64,000 nucleotides of DNA from contig JBFXGJ010000002.1 in the NCBI GenBank assembly GCA_050178135.1, positions 93,277 through 157,276 of the forward strand. The letters are read 5' to 3'. Below are positions 54,120 to 62,452 of the stretch, in pieces (the first letter of the stretch is position 1; every line of letters starts with the position of its first letter). A program made the position numbers and the translations under genes. Below the pieces are notes generated by a model, which worked only from the letters and a program-made list of their open reading frames with translations, was not told the DNA's origin and made no database searches. Source of the stretch: UBA288 sp050178135 (GTDB taxonomy: Archaea; Halobacteriota; Methanomicrobia; Methanomicrobiales; Methanospirillaceae).

Positions 54120-54417
54120 GATCGAGCTCACTCCGGCAGCGAAGCGAGATCTGAAGAAGATCGAAAGGGGGGAGCGCCATCGGATCGCAGCCGCTCTCGA
54201 TGCCCTCGGTCAGCAGGACGATCCGTACTGGCATGTGAAGAAGCTCGAGGGAGCGCCTGAAAGCGCGTTCTATGCCCTGCGCGTCGGCGACTACCGCGTC
54301 ATCCTGACGATCGAGGACCAAATGATGGTGATCTTCGTGATCGAGATAGAACGCCGGAGAACGGTGTATCGAAAATATTGGGGTCCCGATCCGTCGTTTT
54401 CAATGAATGAACGATGA
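54103..54417 (+). CDS. RelE/ParE-type toxin
   Basis: 104 residues. YKIELTPAAKRDLKKIERGER, then YWHVKKLEGAPESAFYALRV, then GDYRVILTIEDQMMVIFVIEI and the end RRRTVYRKY match the RelE/ParE fold, including the C-terminal Arg and Tyr positions lost in the first pair. RelE proteins cut mRNA in the ribosome or, as ParE, poison gyrase. It overlaps the antitoxin by 17 bases. Sequence identity with the first toxin is modest but clear in GxYRVxM/L. Confidence 0.88.
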   Translation: MSRRYKIELTPAAKRDLKKIERGERHRIAAALDALGQQDDPYWHVKKLEGAPESAFYALRVGDYRVILTIEDQMMVIFVIEIERRRTVYRKYWGPDPSFSMNER

Positions 54418-54429
54418 GATCGGCGGGGG

Positions 54430-54720
54430 CTCGGTCCATCGCTGTATCCTTGGATTCCAGACATCCATTGATGCAGGTCTGGGTCGTCCATCACCTCCAG
54501 GTGATCGGCGAGGCCGTGAACTGTCTCTCGCCGGGTTTTATCGCCGCACGCCCGGACATACCCAGGCGACGCACCATCGGCCTTCGTCACGCCCTCATCC
54601 GTCAGTACGCTGGTGTTGCCCTCGATGCCACGTCGAGCAAAGCGGTCCATGACCTCGCCCCGCTCGAAGCCGTAGTCGCCGCGATCCTCGCCGGGACGGG
54701 GGTGACGCCCAGGCCGGGCC
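54430..54720 (+). pseudogene. HepT-like (DUF86) toxin remnant
   Basis: The frame reads QVWVVHHLQVIGEAVNCLSPGF, then IPRRRTIGLRHALIRQYAGV and LAPLEAVVAAILAG, which follows the second half of HepT RNases/AMPylation targets. The catalytic R-x4-6-H-x-Y motif (expected RHVLIHQY) reads RHALIRQY, so the His is lost, and the N-terminal third is missing. No MNT nucleotidyltransferase partner is seen. It is a dead remnant directly behind the intact RelE pair. Confidence 0.65.
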
Positions 54721-54771
54721 GGATGTCCCGTTGCGTCGGCGACACTGTCCCTGTCTCCTGTCGGGGAAATC

Positions 54772-54960
54772 TCATGGTGCCAGCACCGGCGGGCATCGCT
54801 CGACCGTCGGCCCGCCGAGGTCCACCTTCCCTCGCGATGGCGGAGACACCTCTAGCGAGTCCTCCGGACAAGTCGTCACGATCGCGCACCGTTTGCCGGA
54901 CATCGCATGGCCCCTCGCCCGGTAACGGGCAGGCTTAAGCACGTGCCCGGGCATGTCCAC
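54772..54960 (-). pseudogene. Repeated module copy C, decayed
   Basis: Minus-strand translation MPGHVLKPARYRARGHAMSG, then KRCAIVTTCPEDSLEVSPPS and KVDLGGPTVERCPP, matching copies A and B. The preceding part expected from A (WITERQELVDASR) is not recovered, so the copy is short. About 60 bases upstream on the minus strand is the stop of dockerin remnant 3. Confidence 0.65.
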
Positions 54961-55019
54961 GTGCTCCGACCGCCCGGTGCACCCGAGCAGTACGGAGTGG
55001 TGCGAACTGGAAAAAGAGG

Positions 55020-55345
55020 TCAGAGGTTGTTGAACAGCCAGACGACGTCAGCGACGTCGAACCTCGAGTTGCCGTTGCAGTCAAACGTCTCGAGGGGCTC
55101 GTTCTCCCCGGTCCAGGCCATCTGGTTGAAGGAGAGCACGACATTGGCGACGTCTTTTCCGGCCGTTGGCGTTTACGTCGAACCGGTCGGCTGGCTCGTC
55201 CACGGCGATCCAGTCGAGCTGGTATAAGAACGTCACGATGTCCGCGAAATCGCGCCCCTACTTGCCGTTCACGTCCTCGAGGTCGCCGACGTTGACGAGG
55301 TCTGTCCCGATCGCCCGCAGCCGGCAAACCTCGAACCGGGAAAAC
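55020..55345 (-). pseudogene. Dockerin-like C-terminal remnant (copy 3)
   Basis: The minus strand encodes three dockerin-like units: VGDLEDVNGK-stop-GRDFADIV, DVNANGRK then VANVVLSFNQMAWTGENEPL, and DCNGNSRFDVADVVWLFNNL-stop. A TAG interrupts the first unit (near 55258), and an extra A in CCGGAAAAGACG (near 55160) shifts the second. Compared with the 20.0 kb gene, one more unit is present. The upstream protein is absent. Confidence 0.7.
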
Positions 55346-55457
55346 TCTCTTTACCCTCCGCTTCCGTATCTATGCGTATCCGTTCTGCGGCGCGGCTGCC
55401 GGCAGATGATGAAAGTTACCCCCACTGACGCGTGATGATGCAGGGGGCTGATGCCAC

Positions 55458-56621
55458 TTAACCGGACGCGCCGCCCAGGAGGATCGGCAGCAGCTTCGTC
55501 GCCTCGAACCGGCCGAGGTCTCCCTTTTCCGCTTCTCGCTCCGAGTAGCAGGTCGTCATGTCCGTGCCGAGCCCGCGCACCGCGACCGGCACAGGGGCCG
55601 CCGTATGGGTCCGGATCCGGATAGGCGTCGCGTGGTCGGGCAGGACAGCGATGATTCCATCAAACCGGTCCATGATCGTGCCGAGCATCCCGTCCACCCG
55701 TTCGATCGCCCGCACCTTCTCCTCGATAGAGCCCAGGTGTCCGGCCTCGTCCGGCGCCTCCACGTGGCAGTAGACGAAGTCGAGCCGTTCGAGCGCCTCG
55801 AGCGCATACCGAGCCTTCGCGTCGTAGTCGGTGTCCAGGTACCCCGTCGCCCCGGGGACGCGGATCTGTTCCAGGCCGGCGAGCCGTGCGAGTCCGTTCA
55901 GGAGGTCGACTGCCGAGATCATCCCGCCCGAGCAGCCGAACTGCTCGCAGAACCGGGGGAACGCCGGCGTTTTCCCGCCGGACCAGGGCCAGATCCCGGT
56001 CGCTGCCGGTCGTCCTGCGGCGCGGCGGGCACGATTGACCGGGTGGTCCCGGAAGACCTCCTCGGCAGCCGCCATGCACTCCAGGAGGAGCTCCCGGTCC
56101 GCGCCGCCGGGCAGGTGGGGGGCTACCGGCTCGCCGACGATGTCGTGAGGCGGCGTCCCGGGGTCGCCCTCACCGCCCTCGACCACGAGCAGGTTCCGGT
56201 AGGAGATGCCAGGGTGAAACCGGACCCGGGGGCAGGTCTCCTGGAGCGAGGCGAGGAGGGCCGCTCCCTCGTCGCTCGAGATATGGCCGGCCGAGAAGTC
56301 CTTCATCACCCCGTCCTCCACCGTCACCAGGTTGCACCGGTAGGCGACATCGTCCCTCCCGAGGTCGACCCCCATGCTCGCCGCCTCGAGCGGCCCACGG
56401 CCCGTGTAGAACCGCCTGGGGTCGAACCCGAGCAGGCCCATGTTGGCCACGTCGGAGCCGGGCTCGAACCCGTCGGGGACCGTCGAGACGAGCCCGCACC
56501 GTCCCTCGCGGGCAAGCCGGTCCATGTTCGGCGTCGACGCGTACTCGAGCGGGGTCCGGCCCTCGAGCTCGGCGAGCGGCTCGTCGGCCATCCCGTCGCC
56601 GAGCAGGACGAAGACCTTCAT
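55458..56621 (-). CDS. apgM: Cofactor-independent phosphoglycerate mutase (archaeal ApgM)
   Basis: 387 residues from the ATG at 56621. VFVLLGDGMADEPL (metal-binding Asp), TPNMDRLAREG with the ApgM motif around the phosphorylated serine region (PGSDVANMGLLG), SAVDLLNGLARLAGL, and the late VYCHVEAPDEAGH and VLPDHATP supply the two-metal site of the alkaline phosphatase superfamily. It interconverts 3- and 2-phosphoglycerate. The stop of the upstream epimerase gene and this ATG share ATGA (four-base overlap), so the two genes are coupled. Confidence 0.95.
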   Translation of the reverse strand: MKVFVLLGDGMADEPLAELEGRTPLEYASTPNMDRLAREGRCGLVSTVPDGFEPGSDVANMGLLGFDPRRFYTGRGPLEAASMGVDLGRDDVAYRCNLVTVEDGVMKDFSAGHISSDEGAALLASLQETCPRVRFHPGISYRNLLVVEGGEGDPGTPPHDIVGEPVAPHLPGGADRELLLECMAAAEEVFRDHPVNRARRAAGRPAATGIWPWSGGKTPAFPRFCEQFGCSGGMISAVDLLNGLARLAGLEQIRVPGATGYLDTDYDAKARYALEALERLDFVYCHVEAPDEAGHLGSIEEKVRAIERVDGMLGTIMDRFDGIIAVLPDHATPIRIRTHTAAPVPVAVRGLGTDMTTCYSEREAEKGDLGRFEATKLLPILLGGASG

Positions 56622-57553
56622 GCCATCTCCAGCTGGGCGCGGATCGCTCGCTCCATGCTCTCGCTCGATCCGAGCGGGGGGCGCCACCCGAGCGCCTTCA
56701 ACCGGTCGATTGCGAGCTGCATCCGGGGGACGTCCCCGACCCAGCCCCGGTCCCCGCCGGTGAACCGGTACTCGACCTCGGCGAGCCCCATCGCCTCCAC
56801 CACCTGGTCGGCGATCGTCACCACGTCGATCCAGTCGTCGGACCCGATGTTGTAGGTGTTCACGGTCGCCTTCGCGTGGTCGCAGACGTGGAGGAACGCA
56901 TCGACGCAGGCGTGGACCTCCAGGTATGACTTGGTCTGCCGGCCGTCGCCCAGGATCTCGAGGACCGCGGGGTTGTCCCGCAGCTTGTGGATAAAGTCCC
57001 AGGAGACCCCGTGGTTCGAGCGTTCGCCGACGATGTTCGCGAACCGGAAGACGAAGGCGCGCATTCCGAACGAGTGGCACCAGGCGGAGACCAGGGCCTC
57101 TGCCGCCAGCTTGCCGGCGCCGTAGACCGAGATCGGCTCCATCGGCGTGTACTCCTCGGGGGTCGGGATCACGCTCGCTTCGCCGTAGACGGTCGAGGTC
57201 GAGGTGAAGGCGATCTCCGGGACGCCGTGGTGGCGCATCGCCTCGAGCACTCGTTCGGTGGCCACGACGGACTCGCTGAACATCGCGTCGGGCGAGGAGG
57301 CTCCGCCGCGGACGTCGGGGTCCGCCGCGACGTGGTAGACCCGGTCGGCGCCGGCCAGGCGAGCCTGCCACCCGTCCCCGAGGAGGTCGGCGACCAGGAG
57401 TTCGACCGCTGTGCTCTCGAGATGGACATTGAGGTTGCTACGCTCACCGCTCGAGAGGTTGTCGATCACCAGCACCCTGTCGCCCCGCGCGACGAGGGCG
57501 TCGACGAGGTGCGATCCGATAAACCCGGCCCCGCCGGTCACGACGCTGAACAT
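56618..57553 (-). CDS. NAD-dependent nucleotide-sugar epimerase
   Basis: 311 residues. VTGGAGFIGSHLVDAL is the Rossmann motif of extended SDR enzymes. TSTSTVYGEASVIP and SVYGAGKLAAEAL carry the catalytic Ser and the YxxxK pair. RFANIVGERSNHGV and LGDGRQTKSYLEV fit UDP-glucose 4-epimerase-like archaeal enzymes that make sugars for surface glycans. It is cotranscribed with apgM (overlapping ends) and divergent from marker 12. Confidence 0.92.
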   Translation of the reverse strand: MFSVVTGGAGFIGSHLVDALVARGDRVLVIDNLSSGERSNLNVHLESTAVELLVADLLGDGWQARLAGADRVYHVAADPDVRGGASSPDAMFSESVVATERVLEAMRHHGVPEIAFTSTSTVYGEASVIPTPEEYTPMEPISVYGAGKLAAEALVSAWCHSFGMRAFVFRFANIVGERSNHGVSWDFIHKLRDNPAVLEILGDGRQTKSYLEVHACVDAFLHVCDHAKATVNTYNIGSDDWIDVVTIADQVVEAMGLAEVEYRFTGGDRGWVGDVPRMQLAIDRLKALGWRPPLGSSESMERAIRAQLEMA

Positions 57554-57592
57554 CGTATCAATATAGGGCCGTGATCCTATACGATTACTGCG

Positions 57593-58465
57593 ATGTTCCT
57601 CGGGATCGACCACGGCACGACCGCCATGCGCTTTGCGACCGGCTCCGGCGTCCTCCGGATCCCCCGGAGAGAGGCACGGTCCTTCGAGCTCGCCGACCTG
57701 GAGCCGGTGGGGCCGCTCACCGCTATCGAGGGGTGTGCGATCTGCTACTCCATGGGTGACGGCATCAGCGCGATCACGCCGATCGACCGGGTCCAGAACC
57801 GGGGCGTTATCAGCCAGGAGGGTGCTGGCGAGCACACGGGTGGCGGGACCCGGGTCTTCGACGTGATGGCGGCCAGCAGCATCCCAACGGTCGTGGTCCC
57901 GGGTCTTCACCGGGGCTCGCCGACCGATCCACGGTTCAAGGCCTACTCCCACCAGACCAGCCCAGAGAAGCTCGGCATTGCCTATCTCGCCGTCCTTGAG
58001 CACGGACCCGATGTGGTCGTCTCGGACATCTCGTCCAACACGGTCTCGCTCCTTGTCCGCGATGGACGCATCGTGGGGGCCTTTGACGCCTGCGTCTTTG
58101 CCCCCGGTTGCCGGCACGGGGCCCTGGACGTGGACGCGATCCGGCGGATCGACCGCGGTGTGGAGACGGCGAACCAGGCCTTTCTCCACGCCGGGGTGGA
58201 GTTCACCCTGCCCGAGGACGAACGGCACCGGGCGGTGGCGATGTTTGCGGCGATGGAGTGCGCCTCCCTCCTCCTCCTTGCCCCCGATGCACGGGTCGTG
58301 CTCGCTGGCTCGCTCGCCCCCCTGGTCGCGGACGAGGTGTCCACCCTCCTCGACAGGCCGGTCGCCGTCCACGACGAGTGGGCAGCAGCTCGGGGCCTCT
58401 CGCGCCTCGCGCGCGACGTCTTCGCCGGGGCGGACCAGGTGCTCGGCATCCCGGTCGACCGCTGA
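57593..58465 (+). CDS. Methanogenesis marker protein 12
   Basis: 290 residues. The start MFLGIDHGTTAMRFAT and the sections ISQEGAGEHTGGGTRVFD, SHQTSPEKLGIAYLA and ISSNTVSLLVRDGRIVGAFD are the signature of methanogenesis marker 12, an ASKHA-fold (sugar kinase/Hsp70-like) protein that occurs almost only in methanogens. Its exact role is unknown. The gene starts 40 bases from the divergent epimerase. Confidence 0.9.
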   Translation: MFLGIDHGTTAMRFATGSGVLRIPRREARSFELADLEPVGPLTAIEGCAICYSMGDGISAITPIDRVQNRGVISQEGAGEHTGGGTRVFDVMAASSIPTVVVPGLHRGSPTDPRFKAYSHQTSPEKLGIAYLAVLEHGPDVVVSDISSNTVSLLVRDGRIVGAFDACVFAPGCRHGALDVDAIRRIDRGVETANQAFLHAGVEFTLPEDERHRAVAMFAAMECASLLLLAPDARVVLAGSLAPLVADEVSTLLDRPVAVHDEWAAARGLSRLARDVFAGADQVLGIPVDR

Positions 58466-58496
58466 GCCCGCGGGACCGCCCTCCCTCTCCCCAGGA

Positions 58497-58530
58497 TTTA
58501 TATCGATTTATCATGTAAGATTAAGGGAGG
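58497..58530 (+). promoter_or_regulatory. porCDAB promoter and ribosome site
   Basis: TATA box TTTATAT at 58497-58503, followed by an AT-rich stretch and GGGAGG at 58525-58530, three bases before the porC ATG at 58534. The single good promoter agrees with one transcript for the four overlapping genes. Confidence 0.6.
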
Positions 58531-58533
58531 ACT

Positions 58534-59085
58534 ATGCAGGAGCTACGCATCCACGGCAGGGGTGGCCAGGGCTCGGTCACGGCGGCCGAACTGATCGCGG
58601 TCGCCGCGTTCGAGGGCGGCAAGTACGTCCAGGCCTTCCCGGCCTTCGGGGTCGAGCGGCGGGGAGCCCCGGTCCAGGCCTTTGTTCGGTTCAGCGACCA
58701 CCCGGTACGGCTTCGGAGCCAGGTCTACACGCCGGACTTCGTGATCGTCCAGGACTCGAGCCTGATCCAGGACGTCGACGTCTTCAAGGGGATGCGGCCG
58801 GGCGGGATCGCGATCATCAACACCGAGCGGCCGATCGAGCAGGGAGTGCCGGAGGGCGTTCGCGTCCTGACGATCGACGCGACCACGATCGCGCTCGAGA
58901 CACTCGGGCTCCCGATCACCAACACGGCCCTGATGGGTGCCTTCGCCGCAGCGACGGGCATGGTCTCGTTCGAGACCCTTGTCGGCGCGCTCCGCCACCG
59001 GTTTTCAGGCTCGCTCGCGGAGAAGAACATCGAGACGACGCGCCGGGCGTTCGACGAGATGACGGCGAAAGCGGGGGCGGCCTGA
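58534..59085 (+). CDS. porC: Pyruvate:ferredoxin oxidoreductase gamma subunit
   Basis: 183 residues. ELRIHGRGGQGSVTAAELIAV is the family start of POR/KOR gamma subunits. PAFGVERRGAPVQAFVRF and NTALMGAFAAATGMV follow. With delta, alpha and beta it oxidises pyruvate to acetyl-CoA and CO2 with ferredoxin, or runs in reverse for carbon fixation in hydrogenotrophic methanogens. Its TGA overlaps the porD ATG (TGATG). Confidence 0.95.
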   Translation: MQELRIHGRGGQGSVTAAELIAVAAFEGGKYVQAFPAFGVERRGAPVQAFVRFSDHPVRLRSQVYTPDFVIVQDSSLIQDVDVFKGMRPGGIAIINTERPIEQGVPEGVRVLTIDATTIALETLGLPITNTALMGAFAAATGMVSFETLVGALRHRFSGSLAEKNIETTRRAFDEMTAKAGAA

Positions 59086-59345
59086 TGGCGCTCAATGTTG
59101 GTTGCACGGCAGCGCCCGGCCGGGCGAGGGACAACCGAACCGGCTCGTGGCGCGTCTTCATCCCCCGTTTCGATCATGAGGCCTGCTCGAAGTGCGGTAT
59201 GTGCCAGCTGGTCTGCCCCGAGGGCTGCATCAGTGAGACGGATGACAAAGAGTTCGTCCCAGATTACACCTATTGCAAGGGCTGCGGCCTCTGTGCCGAG
59301 GAATGCCCGAAGAAGGCGATCACGATGGTCCAGGAGGAGAAGTAA
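59085..59345 (+). CDS. porD: Pyruvate:ferredoxin oxidoreductase delta subunit (2[4Fe-4S] ferredoxin)
   Basis: 86 residues. Two cluster motifs, CSKCGMCQLVCP and CKGCGLCAEECP, carry electrons from the TPP site to ferredoxin. The ATG overlaps the porC stop, and the TAA overlaps the porA ATG (TAATG), so the genes are coupled on both sides. Confidence 0.95.
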   Translation: MALNVGCTAAPGRARDNRTGSWRVFIPRFDHEACSKCGMCQLVCPEGCISETDDKEFVPDYTYCKGCGLCAEECPKKAITMVQEEK

Positions 59346-60517
59346 TGGCACTTGAGATCATGGAGGGTTCGATCGCGATCGCACAGGCGATACGCCGTTG
59401 CCGGCCGCAGGTGGTCTCGGCCTACCCGATCACGCCCCAGACGCACATCGTGGAGTCGCTCGCCGAGATCGTCGCGAACGGCGAGCTCGCCGCTGACTAC
59501 ATCACGGTCGAGTCCGAGTTCTCCGCCCTATCGGCCTGTATCGGGGCCGTAGCCACCGGGGCAAGGGCCTACTCGGCCACCACCTCGCAGGGCCTCGCCC
59601 TGATGTTCGAGGTCTGCTTTAACATGGCGGGGATGCGCCTGCCGCTCGTAATGACGATCGCGAACCGGGCGATGGGCGCCCCGCTCTCAATCTGGAACGA
59701 CCAGCAGGACTCGATCGCACTTCGCGATGCAGGCTGGCTCCAGTTCTATGCCGAGGACAACCAGGAAGCGGTCGACCTTCACTACATCGGCTACCGTGTC
59801 GCCGAGGACCACCGCGTCCTCCTGCCAACGATGGTCTGCTTCGACGGTTTCATCCTCTCGCACACCTACGAGCCGGTCGACATGCTCAGCCAGGAGGAGG
59901 TGGACGCCTACCTCCCGCCATTCGTCCCGAAGTACCGGCTCGACGCGGCCGCCCCCATCTCGATGGGGATGTACGCGACGCCTGATTACTACCTGGAGTT
60001 CCGGTACGAGAACGACATGGCCCAGAAACGGGCCCTCGACGTGGCCCGCGAGGCAGGGCGCGAGTTCGGTGAGCGTTTCGGGCGTGACTACTCCGACCTG
60101 GTCGAGTCCTATCGGATGGAGGACGCCGAGACGGCGATCGTCGCGATGGGCTCGATCTGCGGTACGACCAAGGACGCGATCGACGAGATGCGTGCCGAGG
60201 GGAAGAAGGTGGGCCTGGTCCGGATCCGGTGCTTCCGCCCCTTCCCGGCAGAGGACCTGAAGGCGGCGCTCGCACATGTCTCGCGGATCGCCGTCCTGGA
60301 CAAGAACATCTCGCTCGGCGCCGGCGGCGCGATGGCGCGGGGTGCGGTGGCGCTCGAGGTGAAGGACGCCCTCTACGGGATGTCAACGCCGGTGCTCGAC
60401 TACATCCTTGCCCTCGGCGGACGCGATGTCCGGATCGAGGATATCAAGAACGTCGTCGCGGCCTGTGAGGCAGGCGATGGGGACCGTTTCTACGGTCTCC
60501 GCACGGAGGTGCTCTAG
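59345..60517 (+). CDS. porA: Pyruvate:ferredoxin oxidoreductase alpha subunit
   Basis: 390 residues from the ATG at 59345. MEGSIAIAQAIRRCRPQVVSAYPITPQTHIVE (only the beginning is typical: SAYPITPQTHIVESLAE) and the YITVESEFSALSACIGA block identify the alpha subunit with the TPP pyrimidine-binding fold. GLVRIRCFRPFPAEDL and LDKNISLGAGGAM mark the C-terminal domain. The TAG is directly followed by the porB ATG. Confidence 0.96.
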   Translation: MALEIMEGSIAIAQAIRRCRPQVVSAYPITPQTHIVESLAEIVANGELAADYITVESEFSALSACIGAVATGARAYSATTSQGLALMFEVCFNMAGMRLPLVMTIANRAMGAPLSIWNDQQDSIALRDAGWLQFYAEDNQEAVDLHYIGYRVAEDHRVLLPTMVCFDGFILSHTYEPVDMLSQEEVDAYLPPFVPKYRLDAAAPISMGMYATPDYYLEFRYENDMAQKRALDVAREAGREFGERFGRDYSDLVESYRMEDAETAIVAMGSICGTTKDAIDEMRAEGKKVGLVRIRCFRPFPAEDLKAALAHVSRIAVLDKNISLGAGGAMARGAVALEVKDALYGMSTPVLDYILALGGRDVRIEDIKNVVAACEAGDGDRFYGLRTEVL

Positions 60518-61435
60518 ATGGCGATCGACAAGACCTGCGAACTCTTTGACTGCGGTCACCGCGCCTGCGGGGGCTGCGGGGCCTCTCTCGCGGCCCGCCT
60601 CTTTCTGAAGGCGGCAGGCCCGGAGACGATTGTGGTCTCATCCACGGGCTGTATGGAGGTCTTCTCCACCCCGTACCCCGAGACCGCCTGGAAGGTGCCC
60701 TGGATCCACTCGCTCTTTGAGAACGCTTCGGCTGTCGCCTCGGGGATCGAGTCGGCGCTCAAGGTCCAGGGAAGAAAGGAGAAGGTGGTCGTGATCGCCG
60801 GCGATGGCGCGACCTTCGACATCGGGGTGCTCTGCATCTCGGGCGCGTTCGAGCGGGGTCACGACATCACCTACATCTGCTACGACAACGAGGCCTACAT
60901 GAACACGGGTATCCAGCGTTCGGGAGCGACCCCCTACGACGCCTCGACCACGACCAGCCCCGCCGGCAAGGTCTCGATGGGCAACAAGCGCCCGAAGAAG
61001 GACATGCCCCGGATCCTCGCGGCGCACGGGGCTCCCTACGTCGCCACGGCCTCCGTCGCCTACCCCACTGACTTCATGCAGAAGGTCGAGAAGGCGATCA
61101 ACACCCCCGGCCCCTGTTATGTCCAGGTGCACGCCCCCTGCTGCACCGGTTGGGGCTTCGACGGTTCGAAGACGATCGCGATCGGGAAGCTCGCGATCGA
61201 GACCGGTCTCTGGGTCAACTATGAGATGATCGACGGCGAGGTGACCAGGGTGAAGAAGGTCGTCCGCAAGCCCGTCGAGGAGTACTTAAAGGAGCAGAAG
61301 CGCTTCCGCCACCTCTTCAAGCCGGCACCGTCGACCGGGGAGATTGCGAAGATCCAGGCGATCGCGGACGCAAACGCGGAGAAGTACGGGATCGACATCA
61401 AGCTCCCGCCGAAGAAAGAGCTCGCCACGGAGTGA
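60518..61435 (+). CDS. porB: Pyruvate:ferredoxin oxidoreductase beta subunit
   Basis: 305 residues. It holds TPP and a [4Fe-4S] cluster. GHRACGGCGASL supplies two cysteines; later cysteines (STGCMEVF and PCCTGW) complete the cluster. VVVIAGDGATFDIG is the GDG TPP-binding motif, and EAYMNTGIQRSGATPYDA is the pyruvate-type (rather than ketoglutarate-type) signature. It ends the operon; T7 follows at 61447. Confidence 0.96.
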   Translation: MAIDKTCELFDCGHRACGGCGASLAARLFLKAAGPETIVVSSTGCMEVFSTPYPETAWKVPWIHSLFENASAVASGIESALKVQGRKEKVVVIAGDGATFDIGVLCISGAFERGHDITYICYDNEAYMNTGIQRSGATPYDASTTTSPAGKVSMGNKRPKKDMPRILAAHGAPYVATASVAYPTDFMQKVEKAINTPGPCYVQVHAPCCTGWGFDGSKTIAIGKLAIETGLWVNYEMIDGEVTRVKKVVRKPVEEYLKEQKRFRHLFKPAPSTGEIAKIQAIADANAEKYGIDIKLPPKKELATE

Positions 61436-61446
61436 GCTCGTCCCCC

Positions 61447-61453
61447 TTTTTTT
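61447..61453 (+). terminator. T7 run after porB
   Basis: Seven T begin about 11 bases after the porB stop and probably end the por transcript. Confidence 0.45.
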
Positions 61454-61477
61454 ACCGCAGAGCGGTTTCGACCCACC

Positions 61478-61606
61478 ATGAGGTTCACGTTGACCGGACG
61501 GGGCGTCGTCATTGACGCCGGCTCGACCCTCTTTTGTGGCGCGGGTGAGAAGGGCTGCATGACGAACCCGCGGGACAGCATGATGGTCCCGGTGAATGCC
61601 GACTGA
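61478..61606 (+). CDS. Possible 42-residue reading frame
   Basis: MRFTLTGRGVVIDAGSTLFC then GAGEKGCMTNPRD to a TGA. Codon use is mixed and no family is recognised. It may be a remnant. The rest of 61607-61825 shows no gene. Confidence 0.2.
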   Translation: MRFTLTGRGVVIDAGSTLFCGAGEKGCMTNPRDSMMVPVNAD

Positions 61607-61825
61607 TGTGAACGATCGCCGGCGACGACCCCGCAGGATCCTTCCATGGCAGGTATGGCTGTCCCCAGGAATGCACGGGGTGGGATGCACCGCGGCGTGC
61701 GGGCGAACTGACCTGTTGCGCGTACGCGGCACGGCAGGGGAACACGAAGTGACCCGACCCGTGAGCCTCGAAAAGGAGGGCTGGAGCATGGATCCCCCCC
61801 TCCCTCTCCGTCGAGGCCTCGTATC

Positions 61826-62128
61826 TTAATCCGGTCGTCCGGGATCGGTCGAAGGTACCTCGAGATCCTCGACACCCGGCGGTGGCGGTAACTCCCCGCC
61901 TCCCGGCACGGTGATGGCCGCCTCGGGTGGCGGGATCTCCTTCAACCACCTGTCCTCTCCCTCCGAAAAACCCGGAATGGACGGGATCGGGATGATCGTC
62001 TCCCCGGTCGATGTCATGGGTTCCGGTGGAGCGAGCGCCTCTGTGTCGACCCCGTATCTCATCACGCCCACCGGCTGCCGCTCTGTCCCGGAGTTGAGGG
62101 TGATCGTGATGGTGATCTCGGGGTTCAC
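61826..62128 (-). CDS. Small proline-rich protein, third gene of the caspase-like operon
   Basis: 100 residues from a GTG with GGAG seven bases upstream. A beta-type start (PEITITITLNSG, VGVMRYGVDTEAL) is followed by a proline-rich acidic tail (IPIPSIPGFSEGEDRWL, PPPPGVEDLEVP). No cysteines, no membrane helix, no known domain. It lies 77 bases behind the duplicated-domain gene on the same strand and is probably in the same operon. Confidence 0.55.
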   Translation of the reverse strand: MNPEITITITLNSGTERQPVGVMRYGVDTEALAPPEPMTSTGETIIPIPSIPGFSEGEDRWLKEIPPPEAAITVPGGGELPPPPGVEDLEVPSTDPGRPD

Positions 62129-62205
62129 GCGACCAGCTCCTGTTCACGGTCGAACTTCCTTCCTGTTCGGATCATATGACCATCCATCCTTTGCTGCACC
62201 TTGCA

Positions 62206-62433
62206 CTAACGGAGCGTCGCCTGCTCGATCTGCCCGCCCGGAATGAAGACATCCACATGCCGTCCGAAGGCCTGGGCGTGGCAGAGGATCGAGAAGACGT
62301 TGCTGACCCCGTCAGATGAACCGGGCTTGATGGGGATCCAGCCGGTACTGGGCACTCCGTCGATGACCGCCCAGCACATCTGGCTACTATTCTTAACGTG
62401 GGTCCTCAGGACCGCTTTATCGTTGTACCACAT
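62206..62433 (-). CDS. Stand-alone duplicate of the caspase-like protein's C-terminal domain
   Basis: 75 residues with a strong GAGGAGGT seven bases before the ATG. It aligns end to end with the last 72 residues of the upstream gene: W(Y/H)NDK near the start, RTH(V/A)K, (I/V)(K/R)P.S.DGV(S/T)NVF, LLC or ILC, and the identical end GQIEQATLR. It has probably arisen by tandem duplication of the 3' end of that gene. The role could be to compete with or shield the C-terminal domain of the larger protein. Confidence 0.8.
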   Translation of the reverse strand: MWYNDKAVLRTHVKNSSQMCWAVIDGVPSTGWIPIKPGSSDGVSNVFSILCHAQAFGRHVDVFIPGGQIEQATLR

Positions 62434-62452
62434 CGGGAATACCTCCTCTTCG

